52,558 bases of DNA from Iphinoe sp. HA4291-MV1. Lineage in GTDB: Bacteria > Cyanobacteriota > Cyanobacteriia > Cyanobacteriales > Nostocaceae. A program made the translations under genes and the position numbers. Below the pieces are notes generated by a model, which was not told the DNA's origin, searched no databases, and was given only the letters and a program-made list of their open reading frames with translations. Shown piece by piece: positions 26,566-35,273 of the stretch. Location: the NCBI GenBank assembly GCA_019359415.1, contig JAHHHH010000051.1:1-52558 (forward strand). The letters run 5' to 3'. The first letter of the stretch is position 1, and every line of letters starts with the position of its first letter.

Positions 26566-28125
26566 ATGAGTGAGAAAGAAAATTTAGAGCAAAACAAGAC
26601 ACCGACACAAGGTGTAGAAAAAATTCGGACAATGATAGAGGGTTTTGACGATATTAGTCACGGTGGCTTACCTGTAGGAAGAACAACCTTAGTCAGCGGC
26701 ACCTCTGGAACTGGTAAAACTTTATTTTCTCTTCAGTTTCTTTATAACGGTATTACTTACTTTGATGAATCAGGAGTATTTGTTACATTTGAAGAATCTC
26801 CAAGTGATATTATTAAAAATGCTGGTATTTTTGGTTGGAATTTGCAGCGTCTTATCAGTGAAGGAAAGTTATTTATACTCGATGCTTCCCCCGATCCAGA
26901 GGGACAGGATGTCGTTGGCAACTTTGATCTTTCTGCCCTGATTGAGCGTCTGCAATATGCTATTCGTAAGTACAAGGCAAAACGCGTTTCTATTGACTCA
27001 CTGACCGCAGTTTTTCAACAGTACGAAGCGGTGGGAGTTGTGCGGCGAGAAATATTTCGTCTCGTAGCTCGTCTGAAACAACTAAATGTTACCACAATTA
27101 TAACAACAGAACGCACGGATGAATACGGTTCTGTTGCCTGTTTTGGGGTAGAAGAATTTGTTTCTGATAATGTAGCGATTATGCGTAATGTATTAGAAGG
27201 AGAACGTCGCCGTCGTACAATTGAAATACTCAAACTGCGTGGTACAACACATATGAAGGGTGAATACCCTTTTACAATTACCAATGCAGGAATTAATATT
27301 TTCCCATTGGGAGCAATGCGCTTAACTCAACGGTCTTCAAACGTAAGGGTATCTTCTGGTGTTCAAGCCTTAGATCAAATGTGCGGCGGTGGTTTCTTCA
27401 GAGATTCGATTATTCTAGCAACAGGAGCAACTGGTACTGGTAAGACTCTGTTAGTTAGTAAGTTTCTGCAAGATGGCTCCGTTCACGGTGAACGGACGAT
27501 ATTATTTGCTTATGAAGAATCACGTGCACAACTGTCTCGCAATGCTTCTTCATGGGGAATTGATTTTGAAGATTTAGAACGTCAAGGTTTGTTAAAGATA
27601 ATTTGTACGTATCCTGAATCCACTGGTTTAGAAGACCACTTGCAAATTATTAAGTCAGAAATTGCTGAATTTAAACCATCTCGTATTGCCATTGACTCTC
27701 TGTCGGCACTAGCACGAGGAGTAAGTAATAATGCGTTCCGGCAATTTGTTATTGGTGTTACGGGTTATGCCAAGCAAGAAGAAATTACAGGCTTTTTTAC
27801 GAACACAACCAACCAATTTATGGGTTCGCACTCAATTACAGACTCTCATATTTCTACAATTACAGACACAATTTTGATGTTACAGTATGTGGAAATTCGG
27901 GGAGAAATGTCGCGAGCAATCAACGTCTTTAAAATGCGCGGTTCATGGCATGACAAGGGTATTCGCGAGTATAATATTACAGCTGACGGTCCCGAAATTA
28001 AAGATTCCTTCCGCAACTACGAACGGATTGTCAGTGGTGCTCCTACACGCGTTAGTATCGATGAGAAGGCAGAACTATCTCGCATTGTCAAAGGATTTCA
28101 AGATACACAGAGTTCGGATTCCTAG
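26566..28125 (+). CDS. kaiC: Circadian clock ATPase/kinase KaiC
   Basis: KaiC is the hexameric double-RecA-domain core of the cyanobacterial clock. The 519 residues equal the Synechococcus length. The CI domain has Walker A GTSGTGKT at 45-52 and the catalytic Glu pair after it (VTFEES). The CII domain has Walker A GATGTGKT and FAYEES. The two phosphorylation sites are present as Ser430-Thr431 in DSHISTITDT. The A-loop and C-terminal tail (RISIDEK-type VSIDEKAELSRIVKG) are intact. It lies 80 bases after kaiB, so kaiBC are probably co-transcribed, as elsewhere. Confidence 0.98.
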   Translation: MSEKENLEQNKTPTQGVEKIRTMIEGFDDISHGGLPVGRTTLVSGTSGTGKTLFSLQFLYNGITYFDESGVFVTFEESPSDIIKNAGIFGWNLQRLISEGKLFILDASPDPEGQDVVGNFDLSALIERLQYAIRKYKAKRVSIDSLTAVFQQYEAVGVVRREIFRLVARLKQLNVTTIITTERTDEYGSVACFGVEEFVSDNVAIMRNVLEGERRRRTIEILKLRGTTHMKGEYPFTITNAGINIFPLGAMRLTQRSSNVRVSSGVQALDQMCGGGFFRDSIILATGATGTGKTLLVSKFLQDGSVHGERTILFAYEESRAQLSRNASSWGIDFEDLERQGLLKIICTYPESTGLEDHLQIIKSEIAEFKPSRIAIDSLSALARGVSNNAFRQFVIGVTGYAKQEEITGFFTNTTNQFMGSHSITDSHISTITDTILMLQYVEIRGEMSRAINVFKMRGSWHDKGIREYNITADGPEIKDSFRNYERIVSGAPTRVSIDEKAELSRIVKGFQDTQSSDS

Positions 28126-28196
28126 ACTTGACATTATGATATATTCTCTGGTGAGAAAACAGTTTCTGCCGCTTAATTTTTGTGTGAGGGGATGCG

Positions 28197-30404
28197 GTGA
28201 AAGGACAGCAAATATTCAATAGTTTTTTACCTGGTGTAACAGCAGCAGTATTAGCAACTCAGCCTGCTTGGGCTAATACTGTACAAATTACTGGGGTAAG
28301 GCTTTTTACCTCTTCCAGTACCTTGAGTTCCACTTCTGAGGGAACCTCAAGTGCTCTTGATCTCAACTCGCCATCAGTTCCTACTGTTGGCAGCAGTTTG
28401 CTTGCCCCAGCGCTACCGACTATTGGTATTATAGGAGCGAGTTTAAACTCTGTGAGTAGTAGCAGACCAAGGGTAATACTGACTGGAAAAACTGGTGTGC
28501 CAATCAGAAAGGTTGCAGATAAGGTTCAAAGAGTGCTTGTGAGCTTTAAACCTACCTCAAAGCAAAGCGAATTGATAAATAAGATTCGCTCTGCGACTAG
28601 TACGCAGCAACAAAATCACCTAACAATTGCTGCTCAGGAATCAAAAAATACAGTCTCTCCTAACAATACTATCTCAAGATTCGCCTCCTCTGTTGAACAA
28701 AAACTGCCTTCTTTTGGGCAGCTTGCTACAGAAAAGAAAAGTCCTGCTCAGGTACCAAAGGAGTCAAAAACTCCAACTCGTAGGATAGTAGAAGTAGCAA
28801 AGCTGTTGGAGCAAGTGGAGTTATGTCCGCAACAGGAACAGGCGAGGAAAGGTAAAGGTCAGGTTGGTCGTTCTGCTGCTCTGCTTTTGAAGTTGTCTAC
28901 CTGCTCGCAACAAAATACCAAAAGAAATCTGATTGCTCAGGCAGATTCTTCGACTCCAGCGCCAGCAACTCCAGCGCCAACAACTCCAGCGCCAACAACT
29001 CCGACACCAACAACTCCAGCACCAACAACTCCAGCACCAACAACTCCAGCACCAACAGGTTCGGTGCAACTCCCTGATTATCTTAAAAGCAATCCGAATC
29101 CTCTACAGTTTCCTACCAAACCAGAAGAAGTGAGGATTCAGGGAACTCAACCGATTACTTTGGCACAGGCTATAGAGATAGCACGGCAAAACAATCAGGA
29201 TCTACAGATATCGTTACTAACTGTAGAGCGCAGCCGATCTGCTGTAAGGCAGCAGCAAGCTGCTTTGTTACCTACTGCCAATTTGAGTACGAATCTAACT
29301 CGCAGTGGACCTGGTTTTGTAGAGCAACAAACACAAGCAACTCCGTTCAGCCAACCCCAAGATGTAACCTCTAATACAAGTTTCTCTGGTACCGCGCAAG
29401 TGCAGTACAATCTCTACACCTCTGGACAAACAACAGCCCGCATTCGACAAGCTGAGGAACAGCTACGTTCGGATGAATTGAATGTTGAGAATCAATCTGA
29501 GGTTATCCGCCTGAATGTCACCAATTACTACTACGATCTGCAGGCAGCAGATGAAAGTGTACGCATTAACCAGTCTGCCGTGAGAAATGGTCAGGCTAGT
29601 TTGCGGGATGCACAAGCTTTAGAAAGAGCTGGTGTGAGTACTCGATTCGATGTTCTGCGTGCTCAAGTGAATTTAGCAAATTTTCAACAACAGTTGACAA
29701 ATGCTCTACAGCAGCAGCAATCTGCTCGTCGTAAATTAGCGCAAACATTAAGTTTGCCGCAGTCAGTTGATGTCAGTGCGGCAGATCCAGTCAAAATATC
29801 AGGTCTTTGGAATCTTCCACTGGCAGAAACTCTTGTCTTAGCTTTTCAAAACCGTCCGGAACTGCAACAGAATTTGCTACAACGGAACATTAGTGAACAA
29901 CAGCGACGTCTGGCGCTTGCTCAGCTAGGTCCTCAAGTGAGTTTGGTTGGCAGTTACCAGGTGCAGGATCAGTTTGACGATAACAACAGCATTCAAGATA
30001 ACTATTCGCTAGCGCTCAGAGCTAATTTGACTTTGTACGATGGTGGATCGGCAAAAGCAAGTGCAGATCAAGCAAAAACTAACATTCGGATTGCAGAAAA
30101 TACTTTTGCCAACCAGCGCAACCAAATTCGCTTTGACGTAGAAAATGCCTATTCTCAGCTGCAATCTAACTTGGAAAATGTTCAAACGACTAATACTGCT
30201 CTTGAACAAGCTAGAGAGTCTCTGCGTTTAGCGCGTTTGCGGTTCCAAGCAGGTGTAGGCACTCAAACTGAAGTCATTGACTCAGAAAATGCCTTGACAC
30301 AAGCGGAAGGTAATAGAGTCACAGCAATTTTGACTTACAATCGCGCTCTGGCTACTTTACAACGAGCGATCACCTCTAGAGCAGTAAGCTCAATTAGTCA
30401 ATAG
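28197..30404 (+). CDS. hgdD: TolC-family outer-membrane efflux protein, HgdD-like
   Basis: TolC proteins form the outer-membrane channel of type I secretion and efflux systems. In Anabaena PCC 7120 the HgdD protein, needed for glycolipid layer formation in heterocysts, is encoded just after kaiABC, as here. The protein has 735 residues: a signal peptide (cut near AWA/NTV), a VQITGVRL stretch reminiscent of an AMIN domain strand, a long Gln/Ser-rich linker, a TPAPTTPAPTTP tract at about 252-287, and two TolC/OEP repeats from about residue 310 (ITLAQAIEIARQNNQDLQIS, TARIRQAEEQLRS, LYDGGSAKASADQAKTNIRIAE, LRLARLRFQAGVGTQTEVIDSENALTQAEGN). The start is a GTG with AGGGG upstream. The stop TAG opens a TAGTCATCATTCAT repeat. 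Confidence 0.88.
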   Translation: MKGQQIFNSFLPGVTAAVLATQPAWANTVQITGVRLFTSSSTLSSTSEGTSSALDLNSPSVPTVGSSLLAPALPTIGIIGASLNSVSSSRPRVILTGKTGVPIRKVADKVQRVLVSFKPTSKQSELINKIRSATSTQQQNHLTIAAQESKNTVSPNNTISRFASSVEQKLPSFGQLATEKKSPAQVPKESKTPTRRIVEVAKLLEQVELCPQQEQARKGKGQVGRSAALLLKLSTCSQQNTKRNLIAQADSSTPAPATPAPTTPAPTTPTPTTPAPTTPAPTTPAPTGSVQLPDYLKSNPNPLQFPTKPEEVRIQGTQPITLAQAIEIARQNNQDLQISLLTVERSRSAVRQQQAALLPTANLSTNLTRSGPGFVEQQTQATPFSQPQDVTSNTSFSGTAQVQYNLYTSGQTTARIRQAEEQLRSDELNVENQSEVIRLNVTNYYYDLQAADESVRINQSAVRNGQASLRDAQALERAGVSTRFDVLRAQVNLANFQQQLTNALQQQQSARRKLAQTLSLPQSVDVSAADPVKISGLWNLPLAETLVLAFQNRPELQQNLLQRNISEQQRRLALAQLGPQVSLVGSYQVQDQFDDNNSIQDNYSLALRANLTLYDGGSAKASADQAKTNIRIAENTFANQRNQIRFDVENAYSQLQSNLENVQTTNTALEQARESLRLARLRFQAGVGTQTEVIDSENALTQAEGNRVTAILTYNRALATLQRAITSRAVSSISQ
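28945..29058 (+). repeat. 12-bp coding tandem repeat in the hgdD gene
   Basis: About nine near-identical 12-base units of the type CCAACAACTCCAG/T-C encode the Thr-Pro-Ala-Pro tract. The tract probably spans periplasm or peptidoglycan. The copy number could vary by slippage. Confidence 0.8.
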
Positions 30405-30579
30405 TCATCATTCATTAGATTATGGGTGATAGACTATAGACTGTAAGCTTGTGACTAAATATGTTAATTATTTAATAATTTGTTTTTGGGATGTACTCTG
30501 CTTTTCCATGTGGCATTGCAGAGTACAATCTTTATTATCATCAAAGGAAAACTTCAAAAACTGGATAGACCACAATCGG

Positions 30580-30957
30580 ATGACGAAAATTACGGCAAAA
30601 GAAATTGCACAGTTTCGCTCTCAAGTTTCAGATAACCTCACAGCTATGGAAGCACTAGATATCATAGAAGAATGTGAGGGAGATTTAGAAGATGCTGCAA
30701 TAACTTTAGCAATTCGGGCAGGACAAGAACCAGAAATAACGAATTCAGAATGGTTGGATGCTTTAGCCCGAAATTGGCGTGCTGTCATTTGTAAACAAGA
30801 ATTTCGGAATGATTTACTTAACACCTCAGTTAAGGGCATAATCGAACATCTGAAAACAATGCCGACTTTTCCTCAGATGTTAGCAATGCCTGTTTTAATA
30901 TATGTCTTGAAGGAAGATGTGAATAATTTTTGCGAACCTCTTGACATAGTACAGTAA
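30580..30957 (+). CDS. Conserved cyanobacterial protein, unknown function
   Basis: This is a soluble, mostly helical protein of 125 residues: MTKITAKEIAQFRSQVSDN, AMEALDIIEECEGDLEDAAITLAIRAG, WLDALARNWRAVICKQEFR. The first half has a UBA-like helix pattern (EALDIIEECEGDLEDAA), which may be coincidence. I choose the ATG at 30580. The 43 codons upstream are open but look non-coding (Cys/Trp-rich). It follows hgdD on the same strand. Confidence 0.65.
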   Translation: MTKITAKEIAQFRSQVSDNLTAMEALDIIEECEGDLEDAAITLAIRAGQEPEITNSEWLDALARNWRAVICKQEFRNDLLNTSVKGIIEHLKTMPTFPQMLAMPVLIYVLKEDVNNFCEPLDIVQ

Positions 30958-31000
30958 TATTCTTAAACACTAACTTAATCAGACTTAAATTTCAACATCA

Positions 31001-31507
31001 ATGAATTACCTTGTTGCCGTTTTACCTGACCGCATCCAAGCAGAAGCTGCTTATCTAGCTTTAGAAAAAGAAGGCATAAAAGCTACAATTTTAGGTAAAG
31101 GTTATAAAACAGCTGATGAGTTCGGCTTGATTGACCCTAATGAGCAAGCAAAGAAGCAGGTTCAGCTCATGGCATTTTGGCTGGTACCGTTTGGATTGTT
31201 TGCAGGTATTACTTTTAGCGTCATCACTGGCTTGGACACTTTTGCTTGGGCGGGTGAAATTGGCAATCATATCATTGGTGGATTGTTAGGCGCTGGTGCA
31301 GGCGCTATGGGTAGCGTGTTTGTCGGTGGTGGAGTCGGTTTATTAGTTGGAAGCGGTGACGCTTTACCTTACCGCAACCGCTTAAATGCTGGCAAATACT
31401 TGATTGTCGTTCAAGGTGCTGAAAGTCTTACCCGTCAAGCAACCCGTGTCTTACGTCAATTTGAGCCAGAAAATATTCAAGGTTACGCTGCGCCCAGCGA
31501 ACAATAA
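31001..31507 (+). CDS. Conserved membrane protein with glycine-rich hairpin
   Basis: It has 168 residues. The N-terminal MNYLVAVLPDRIQAEAAYLALEKEGIKATILGKGY looks like a small DUF2007-like alpha/beta module. Two membrane segments follow (AFWLVPFGLFAGITFSVITG and the Gly-rich IIGGLLGAGAGAMGSVFVGGGVGLLVG), then a soluble tail (AGKYLIVVQGAESLTRQATRVLRQF) similar in pattern to the N-terminal module. Function unknown. It is in line with the preceding gene, 43 bases apart. Confidence 0.7.
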   Translation: MNYLVAVLPDRIQAEAAYLALEKEGIKATILGKGYKTADEFGLIDPNEQAKKQVQLMAFWLVPFGLFAGITFSVITGLDTFAWAGEIGNHIIGGLLGAGAGAMGSVFVGGGVGLLVGSGDALPYRNRLNAGKYLIVVQGAESLTRQATRVLRQFEPENIQGYAAPSEQ

Positions 31508-31530
31508 TCAGTAATCAGTTAACAAGCGCG

Positions 31531-31618
31531 ATAGCTGTCCTATTTCATTTGTAAAAATCGCGCATCCCAAGAAACCGGGCTTGGTGATTTCTCACGAATG
31601 ATTTAGGATTGCTATATA
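31531..31618. mobile_element. MITE-like element, family B (second copy)
   Basis: The left arm GATAGCTGTCCTATTTCATT and the right arm ending GATTTAGGATTGCTATA are imperfect inverted repeats of about 28 bp. The centre contains AAGAAACCGGGCTTGG, shared with the inside of the element upstream of kaiA. Confidence 0.65.
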
Positions 31619-31659
31619 TGGGATTTAACTCATAACTGGATAACTGATAACTGTTTAGA

Positions 31660-32439
31660 ATGTTGCCACGGGAAGAACTTTTAAAAGGTGTTGAAAATCG
31701 AGATAGTATAGCTCATGTGATTGACCAAGCTGAACAAGCTATCAAAACTTGGGAAGTGGTTTTGACTGATTTTCTGTCTCCTCCAGAGTTAGCAGAAATT
31801 CAACAGTCGTTCAGCCGTCTAACAGAGGTGCAGTTGGTAGAGTGGGGTGGATATCCACAGGCTGAACGCAGAAGAGTTGCGATCGCTCGTTCGGAAATCC
31901 CTTTGGATCAATCTCAAGTTGCTGTCACCGCCTTAGATATAGCCGGAAATTTCCTGTTTGATACCGCCACTCACCGCGACTTTTTGGGCGCAATGCTATC
32001 CACTGGGATTGTCCGTGAAAAGACGGGAGATATTATTGTACTGGGTGAACGGGGGGCACAGGTAATCGTCGTGCCAGAGTTAGCAGAATTTTTGGAAATG
32101 AATCTCAAGCAGGTGCGATCGGTTCCCGTGAAAACTCAGCGTATAGATTTCAGTGAGTTGAAAGTGCGGGAACCAAAGAAAAAAGAACTAACCACTGTGG
32201 AAGCTTCTTTAAGATTAGATGCGATCGCATCTGCTGGTTTTGGGATGTCCCGCAGTAAAATGGTTGAGCTAATTGATAGCGGTGATGTTCGCGTCAACTG
32301 GAAGGAAATAACTCAAGCAAGTTCTCAAGTAAAAACAGGCGATTTAATTGCCATTCGCGGTAAGGGACGTTTGGAAGTTGGGGAAATAGCTGTTACCAAA
32401 AAAGACCGCTATCGTGTGCAGTTAATAAGGTATATGTAA
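31660..32439 (+). CDS. Photosystem II S4-domain RNA-binding protein
   Basis: This is a YlmH-type S4-domain protein, annotated in cyanobacteria as photosystem II S4 domain protein. It has 259 residues. The N-terminal 170 residues (LPREELLKGVENRDSIAHVI, TDFLSPPELAEI, GDIIVLGERGAQVIV) form the YlmH-like part. The S4 RNA-binding domain runs from about 185 to 245 (LRLDAIASAGFGMSRSKMVELIDSGDVRVNWKEI). A role in photosystem II is implied by phylogenetic pattern only. The stop codon lies within the 8-bp target duplication of the element that follows. Confidence 0.88.
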   Translation: MLPREELLKGVENRDSIAHVIDQAEQAIKTWEVVLTDFLSPPELAEIQQSFSRLTEVQLVEWGGYPQAERRRVAIARSEIPLDQSQVAVTALDIAGNFLFDTATHRDFLGAMLSTGIVREKTGDIIVLGERGAQVIVVPELAEFLEMNLKQVRSVPVKTQRIDFSELKVREPKKKELTTVEASLRLDAIASAGFGMSRSKMVELIDSGDVRVNWKEITQASSQVKTGDLIAIRGKGRLEVGEIAVTKKDRYRVQLIRYM

Positions 32440-32441
32440 AG

Positions 32442-32543
32442 GGGTGTGGTCATAAGTAGTTGGTTAGCATTGGGCAATGGGCATTGGGCATTGGGCATTG
32501 TCTCCTTGTCCATTCCTTCACCAACAGATTTTGACCACACCTT
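32442..32543. mobile_element. MITE-like element, family A, 102 bp, with 8-bp target duplication
   Basis: Ends are GGGTGTGGTCA and TGACCACACCTT, flanked by ATGTAAAG on both sides (32434-32441 and 32544-32551). The centre is an array of GGGCATT heptamers. It inserted two bases after the stop codon of the S4-domain gene. Confidence 0.88.
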
Positions 32544-32577
32544 ATGTAAAGAGACGCTTTAAACAGCACGTCTCGAC

Positions 32578-33363
32578 TTAATCTGTTTTTGCCTTAAACT
32601 GTTTTTCCAAAATATTGAGTAAAGTTTTGCGAGGAACAAAAGCGGATAATTTGGTGATTAGGTGAGTTGTAATACCACCAATAACAACCATGGAATCTCC
32701 TCTTTCCAAAGCTTTTAAAGATTCGCACACCACGACTTCTGAAGTCGATATTTTATTTGTTCTAGCTGCAAGTGCTGGAGGGAAATTAGCTTCTGTAAAA
32801 AAGTTTGTTTCAACTGGTCCAGGGCAAGTCACTAAAACGCGGACGCCATAGTGACGATTCTCTGCCCAAAGTGCTTGACTAAAACTGACAATAAACGCTT
32901 TGCTCGCAGCATAAACAGAAAGGTAAGGCATTGGTTGAAATGCAGTGAGAGAAGATACATTAATAATGCTTCCAGAACGACGTTGCCGCATTTCTTGCAA
33001 AAATTTATGAGTTAAATCTACTAATGCCAGAATATTTAATTGTACAATTTTGACTTGCCGTTCTCCATCTTGAGCAACAAAGTCTCCATAGTCGGCAAAA
33101 CCAGCATTGTTGATTAACAAATCAATCGTTAATCCTTTTGATTTAACAGCATCAAACACAGCATTAGTAGCGCCAGTTTCTGTCAGGTCTTGAACAAGAG
33201 TATCTACTTGAATTTTGTATTTTTCTTGTAGTTGTTTGGCTAGCTGGTTCAATTTTTCTTCTGAACGAGCAACTAAAACAAGATTTGTATTATGTGCAGC
33301 TAATTCCTCTGCAAAGGCTTTACCAATACCACTAGAGGCACCAGTAATTAAAGCAGTTGACAT
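32578..33363 (-). CDS. Short-chain dehydrogenase/reductase
   Basis: This NAD(P)-dependent oxidoreductase of the classical SDR family has 261 residues. The N-terminal cofactor motif TGASSGIG is at 7-14, followed by NNAG, a catalytic Ser in INVSSLTAF and the YAASK active site near residue 154, then CPGPVETNFF. It resembles the DltE/YqjQ-like group often called short-chain dehydrogenase of unknown substrate. I choose the ATG at 33363; a TTG three codons upstream is less likely. The C-terminal FVPRKTLLNILEKQFK is typical of this subgroup. Confidence 0.88.
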   Translation of the reverse strand: MSTALITGASSGIGKAFAEELAAHNTNLVLVARSEEKLNQLAKQLQEKYKIQVDTLVQDLTETGATNAVFDAVKSKGLTIDLLINNAGFADYGDFVAQDGERQVKIVQLNILALVDLTHKFLQEMRQRRSGSIINVSSLTAFQPMPYLSVYAASKAFIVSFSQALWAENRHYGVRVLVTCPGPVETNFFTEANFPPALAARTNKISTSEVVVCESLKALERGDSMVVIGGITTHLITKLSAFVPRKTLLNILEKQFKAKTD

Positions 33364-33711
33364 TCTACGCAATACGATAATTTTTTTATTATTGTACAGA
33401 TTATAACAATTCCACTCAGGATTTTCTTTCAGTTAAAGTAATATATCAAGTTGTTTAATTTCATCTGCGTTTGGGCATATTAAATATAAATGAAAGTTTA
33501 TACTATACTCTGATGAATTTTTCTCAGAATCTACCCTCAAGTCTCTTGCTAAGGAAACCTTAGAATAATTTTGGAGAATAATTTTGGAATTGATGCGTCG
33601 TTCAAAAGTCAACAGTCTATCGTACTAAAGTCTTCAGCACCTGTATCATCCCAACCTAAAACCCTTGCCGAATCAGAATCTACCATAGAATAGGCAAAGC
33701 ACCTCGACTCC

Positions 33712-34194
33712 CAATACGGTTTGGTTAACGAGCTTGCTGTCACTCTATTGGGTGCGCGCCATACCAAGCGAGGCGTGCAAATCGTCTCGGAGGCGCGTTA
33801 GCGGAGCGGTGCGATAGCACTTCGCCTGCACCCTTATCCGAACCGTATTGCGAGTGGATGAGTATTAAACACTCGTCCGCGAACATCAAACACTCGTCCA
33901 CGAACATCAAATACTCGTCCACCAGTATCAAATACTCGTCCGCGAACATCAAACACTCGTCCGCGAACATCAAATACTCGTCCACGAACATCAAACACTC
34001 ATCCACGAACATCAAACACTCGTCCGCGAACATCAAACACTCGTCCACGAACATCAAACACTCGTCCACGAACATCAAATACTCGTCCGCGAACATCAAA
34101 CACTCGTCCACGAACATCAAACACTCGTCCGCGAACATCAAATACTCGTCCACCAGTATCAAGAGCTTCCCCTGCTTATCCGAACCGTATTGCT
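33712..34194. mobile_element. Minisatellite-bearing element with inverted-repeat ends and 8-bp target duplication (family F)
   Basis: The left end CAATACGGTTTGG and right end CCGAACCGTATTGCT are inverted repeats, flanked by TCGACTCC on both sides (33704-33711 and 34195-34202). Behind the left end is about 110 bp of GC-rich palindromic sequence, then an internal copy of the right-end sequence (33832-33850), then the 21-bp array. The same order is found at 52364-52558. It carries no convincing gene. The rest of 33364-34314 is AT-rich. Confidence 0.8.
33864..34166. repeat. 21-bp tandem repeat array (about 14 units)
   Basis: Each unit contains ACTCGTCC, then A or G, then CGAACATCAAA (sometimes CCAGTATCAAA). 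Variant bases recur at fixed positions, as in a minisatellite. The spacing is constant, with no unique spacers, so it is not a CRISPR. Because 21 is divisible by three, open frames exist on both strands. Confidence 0.95.
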
Positions 34195-34314
34195 TCGACT
34201 CCTACAAAACCTCAATTGCTGGACAAAAATCACAACTTCAGCAAATTAGTCTTGGCAATTTAGTTAAATCTATGCTAAGATTATAAAATTGCAGATATTT
34301 AGAGTTAAAGTTGC

Positions 34315-34388
<74 letters not shown>

Positions 34389-34845
34389 TTTTTACATTTG
34401 TACCCATTTTTAAATTTGTACATTGACGTCTCCCACAGCTAAAACATACTCGCTTTGCTCGTCTGTCTTAAAGCTCTAAAGGGCAATCGTCAGGAGAGTT
34501 CGGAGATTAAGTAGCAAATGACTCCTTCCGCTTAATTGAAAGAAATAGCTTAGGATTAAGCATACTCAAAGCTGAAGTCGAACTACAACGTTTAAAAGGA
34601 CTGAGGTTAACACAGAGCCGAGTCCTAGCCTTTGGTTTTAACTGTGGTTGTGAATTCAGTAGCGTGGACAGCATTGGTATGTCTTGAATTTGGTGACTTA
34701 ACAGCACGTTTTTGCAAAACGACAAAATTTTTCAGCTTTATTCCGGAATGACTGCAGCTGACCGTGTAGTTACGTAGCAATTGGATTTGATTGAATACAA
34801 GACCTTAGCCAATTTGTATATTTCATCACATATAGAGAGAGTACT
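34389..34845. other. Interval without a clear gene after tRNA-Val
   Basis: This 457-base interval has no coding sequence I can support. A 72-codon frame on the minus strand (34507-34725) has no family features and no ribosome binding site. The second part (about 34740-34845) should hold the promoter and leader of the secreted-protein gene. Confidence 0.4.
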
Positions 34846-35202
34846 ATGAACAAGTTTTTGCCGATTCAATTTAAATTCAACACTCGTGACTTGCTAAAAC
34901 TCGGTTTGCTTTCGCTAGCGCTATCGCTCTCACTTGGAGCTTATACTCAGGCTAATGCTCAATCAGTCTCAAAGGAAGAAGTTAAGGTGATATCGGTTCC
35001 ACCGCAAGAGGCATACTATATAGAGAAGACACAAGCAACTTCTGTTGGCAATAACTCCGGTTCACAGGATAGAAAGACTTTAGATAATGGCACTCAATTG
35101 CCACGTGTTTCTAAAAGATCAGAAAATTTACAGGGTTTTGCGAAAACTACGAATTTTGTATACAACAAGAAGCTACGTCAAACAGCATATCCTAAACAAT
35201 AG
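34846..35202 (+). CDS. Small secreted protein, unknown function
   Basis: It has 118 residues. A basic N-terminal stretch is followed by a signal-peptide core (LLKLGLLSLALSLSLGAYTQ) with a likely cut after ANA/QS. The mature part of about 80 residues is polar and rich in Ser, Lys, Thr and Gln, probably disordered, ending KLRQTAYPKQ. GAGAGAG precedes the ATG. I recognise no family. Confidence 0.6.
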   Translation: MNKFLPIQFKFNTRDLLKLGLLSLALSLSLGAYTQANAQSVSKEEVKVISVPPQEAYYIEKTQATSVGNNSGSQDRKTLDNGTQLPRVSKRSENLQGFAKTTNFVYNKKLRQTAYPKQ

Positions 35203-35273
35203 TGAGCGTACTCATCATCCTACATTCTATTACCCAGATAATCGAAATATTATAGCAAAAGGTCACTAGTATC

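Noticed and set aside
28821-29069. Minus-strand frame of Cys/Trp/Ser repeats opposite the hgdD proline tract
   Set aside because: It is the antisense of the Thr-Pro-Ala-Pro coding repeat and has no independent support.
30451-30579. N-terminal extension of the conserved protein after hgdD
   Set aside because: The 43 codons are rich in Cys and Trp, unlike the rest, and the ATG at 30580 gives a coherent protein.
33864-34166. CRISPR array
   Set aside because: Units follow each other directly, with small fixed variants and no unique spacers. No cas genes are near.
33740-34286. Long open frames on both strands across the 21-bp repeat (about 140 codons each, IKHSSTN or DECLMFV repeats)
   Set aside because: The repeat length is divisible by three, so any frame without a stop in one unit stays open. 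Both strands are open at once, there is no ribosome binding site, and a similar array recurs elsewhere as part of a repeat unit.
34507-34725. 72-codon minus-strand frame downstream of tRNA-Val
   Set aside because: It has no family motif, no ribosome binding site and unremarkable composition.
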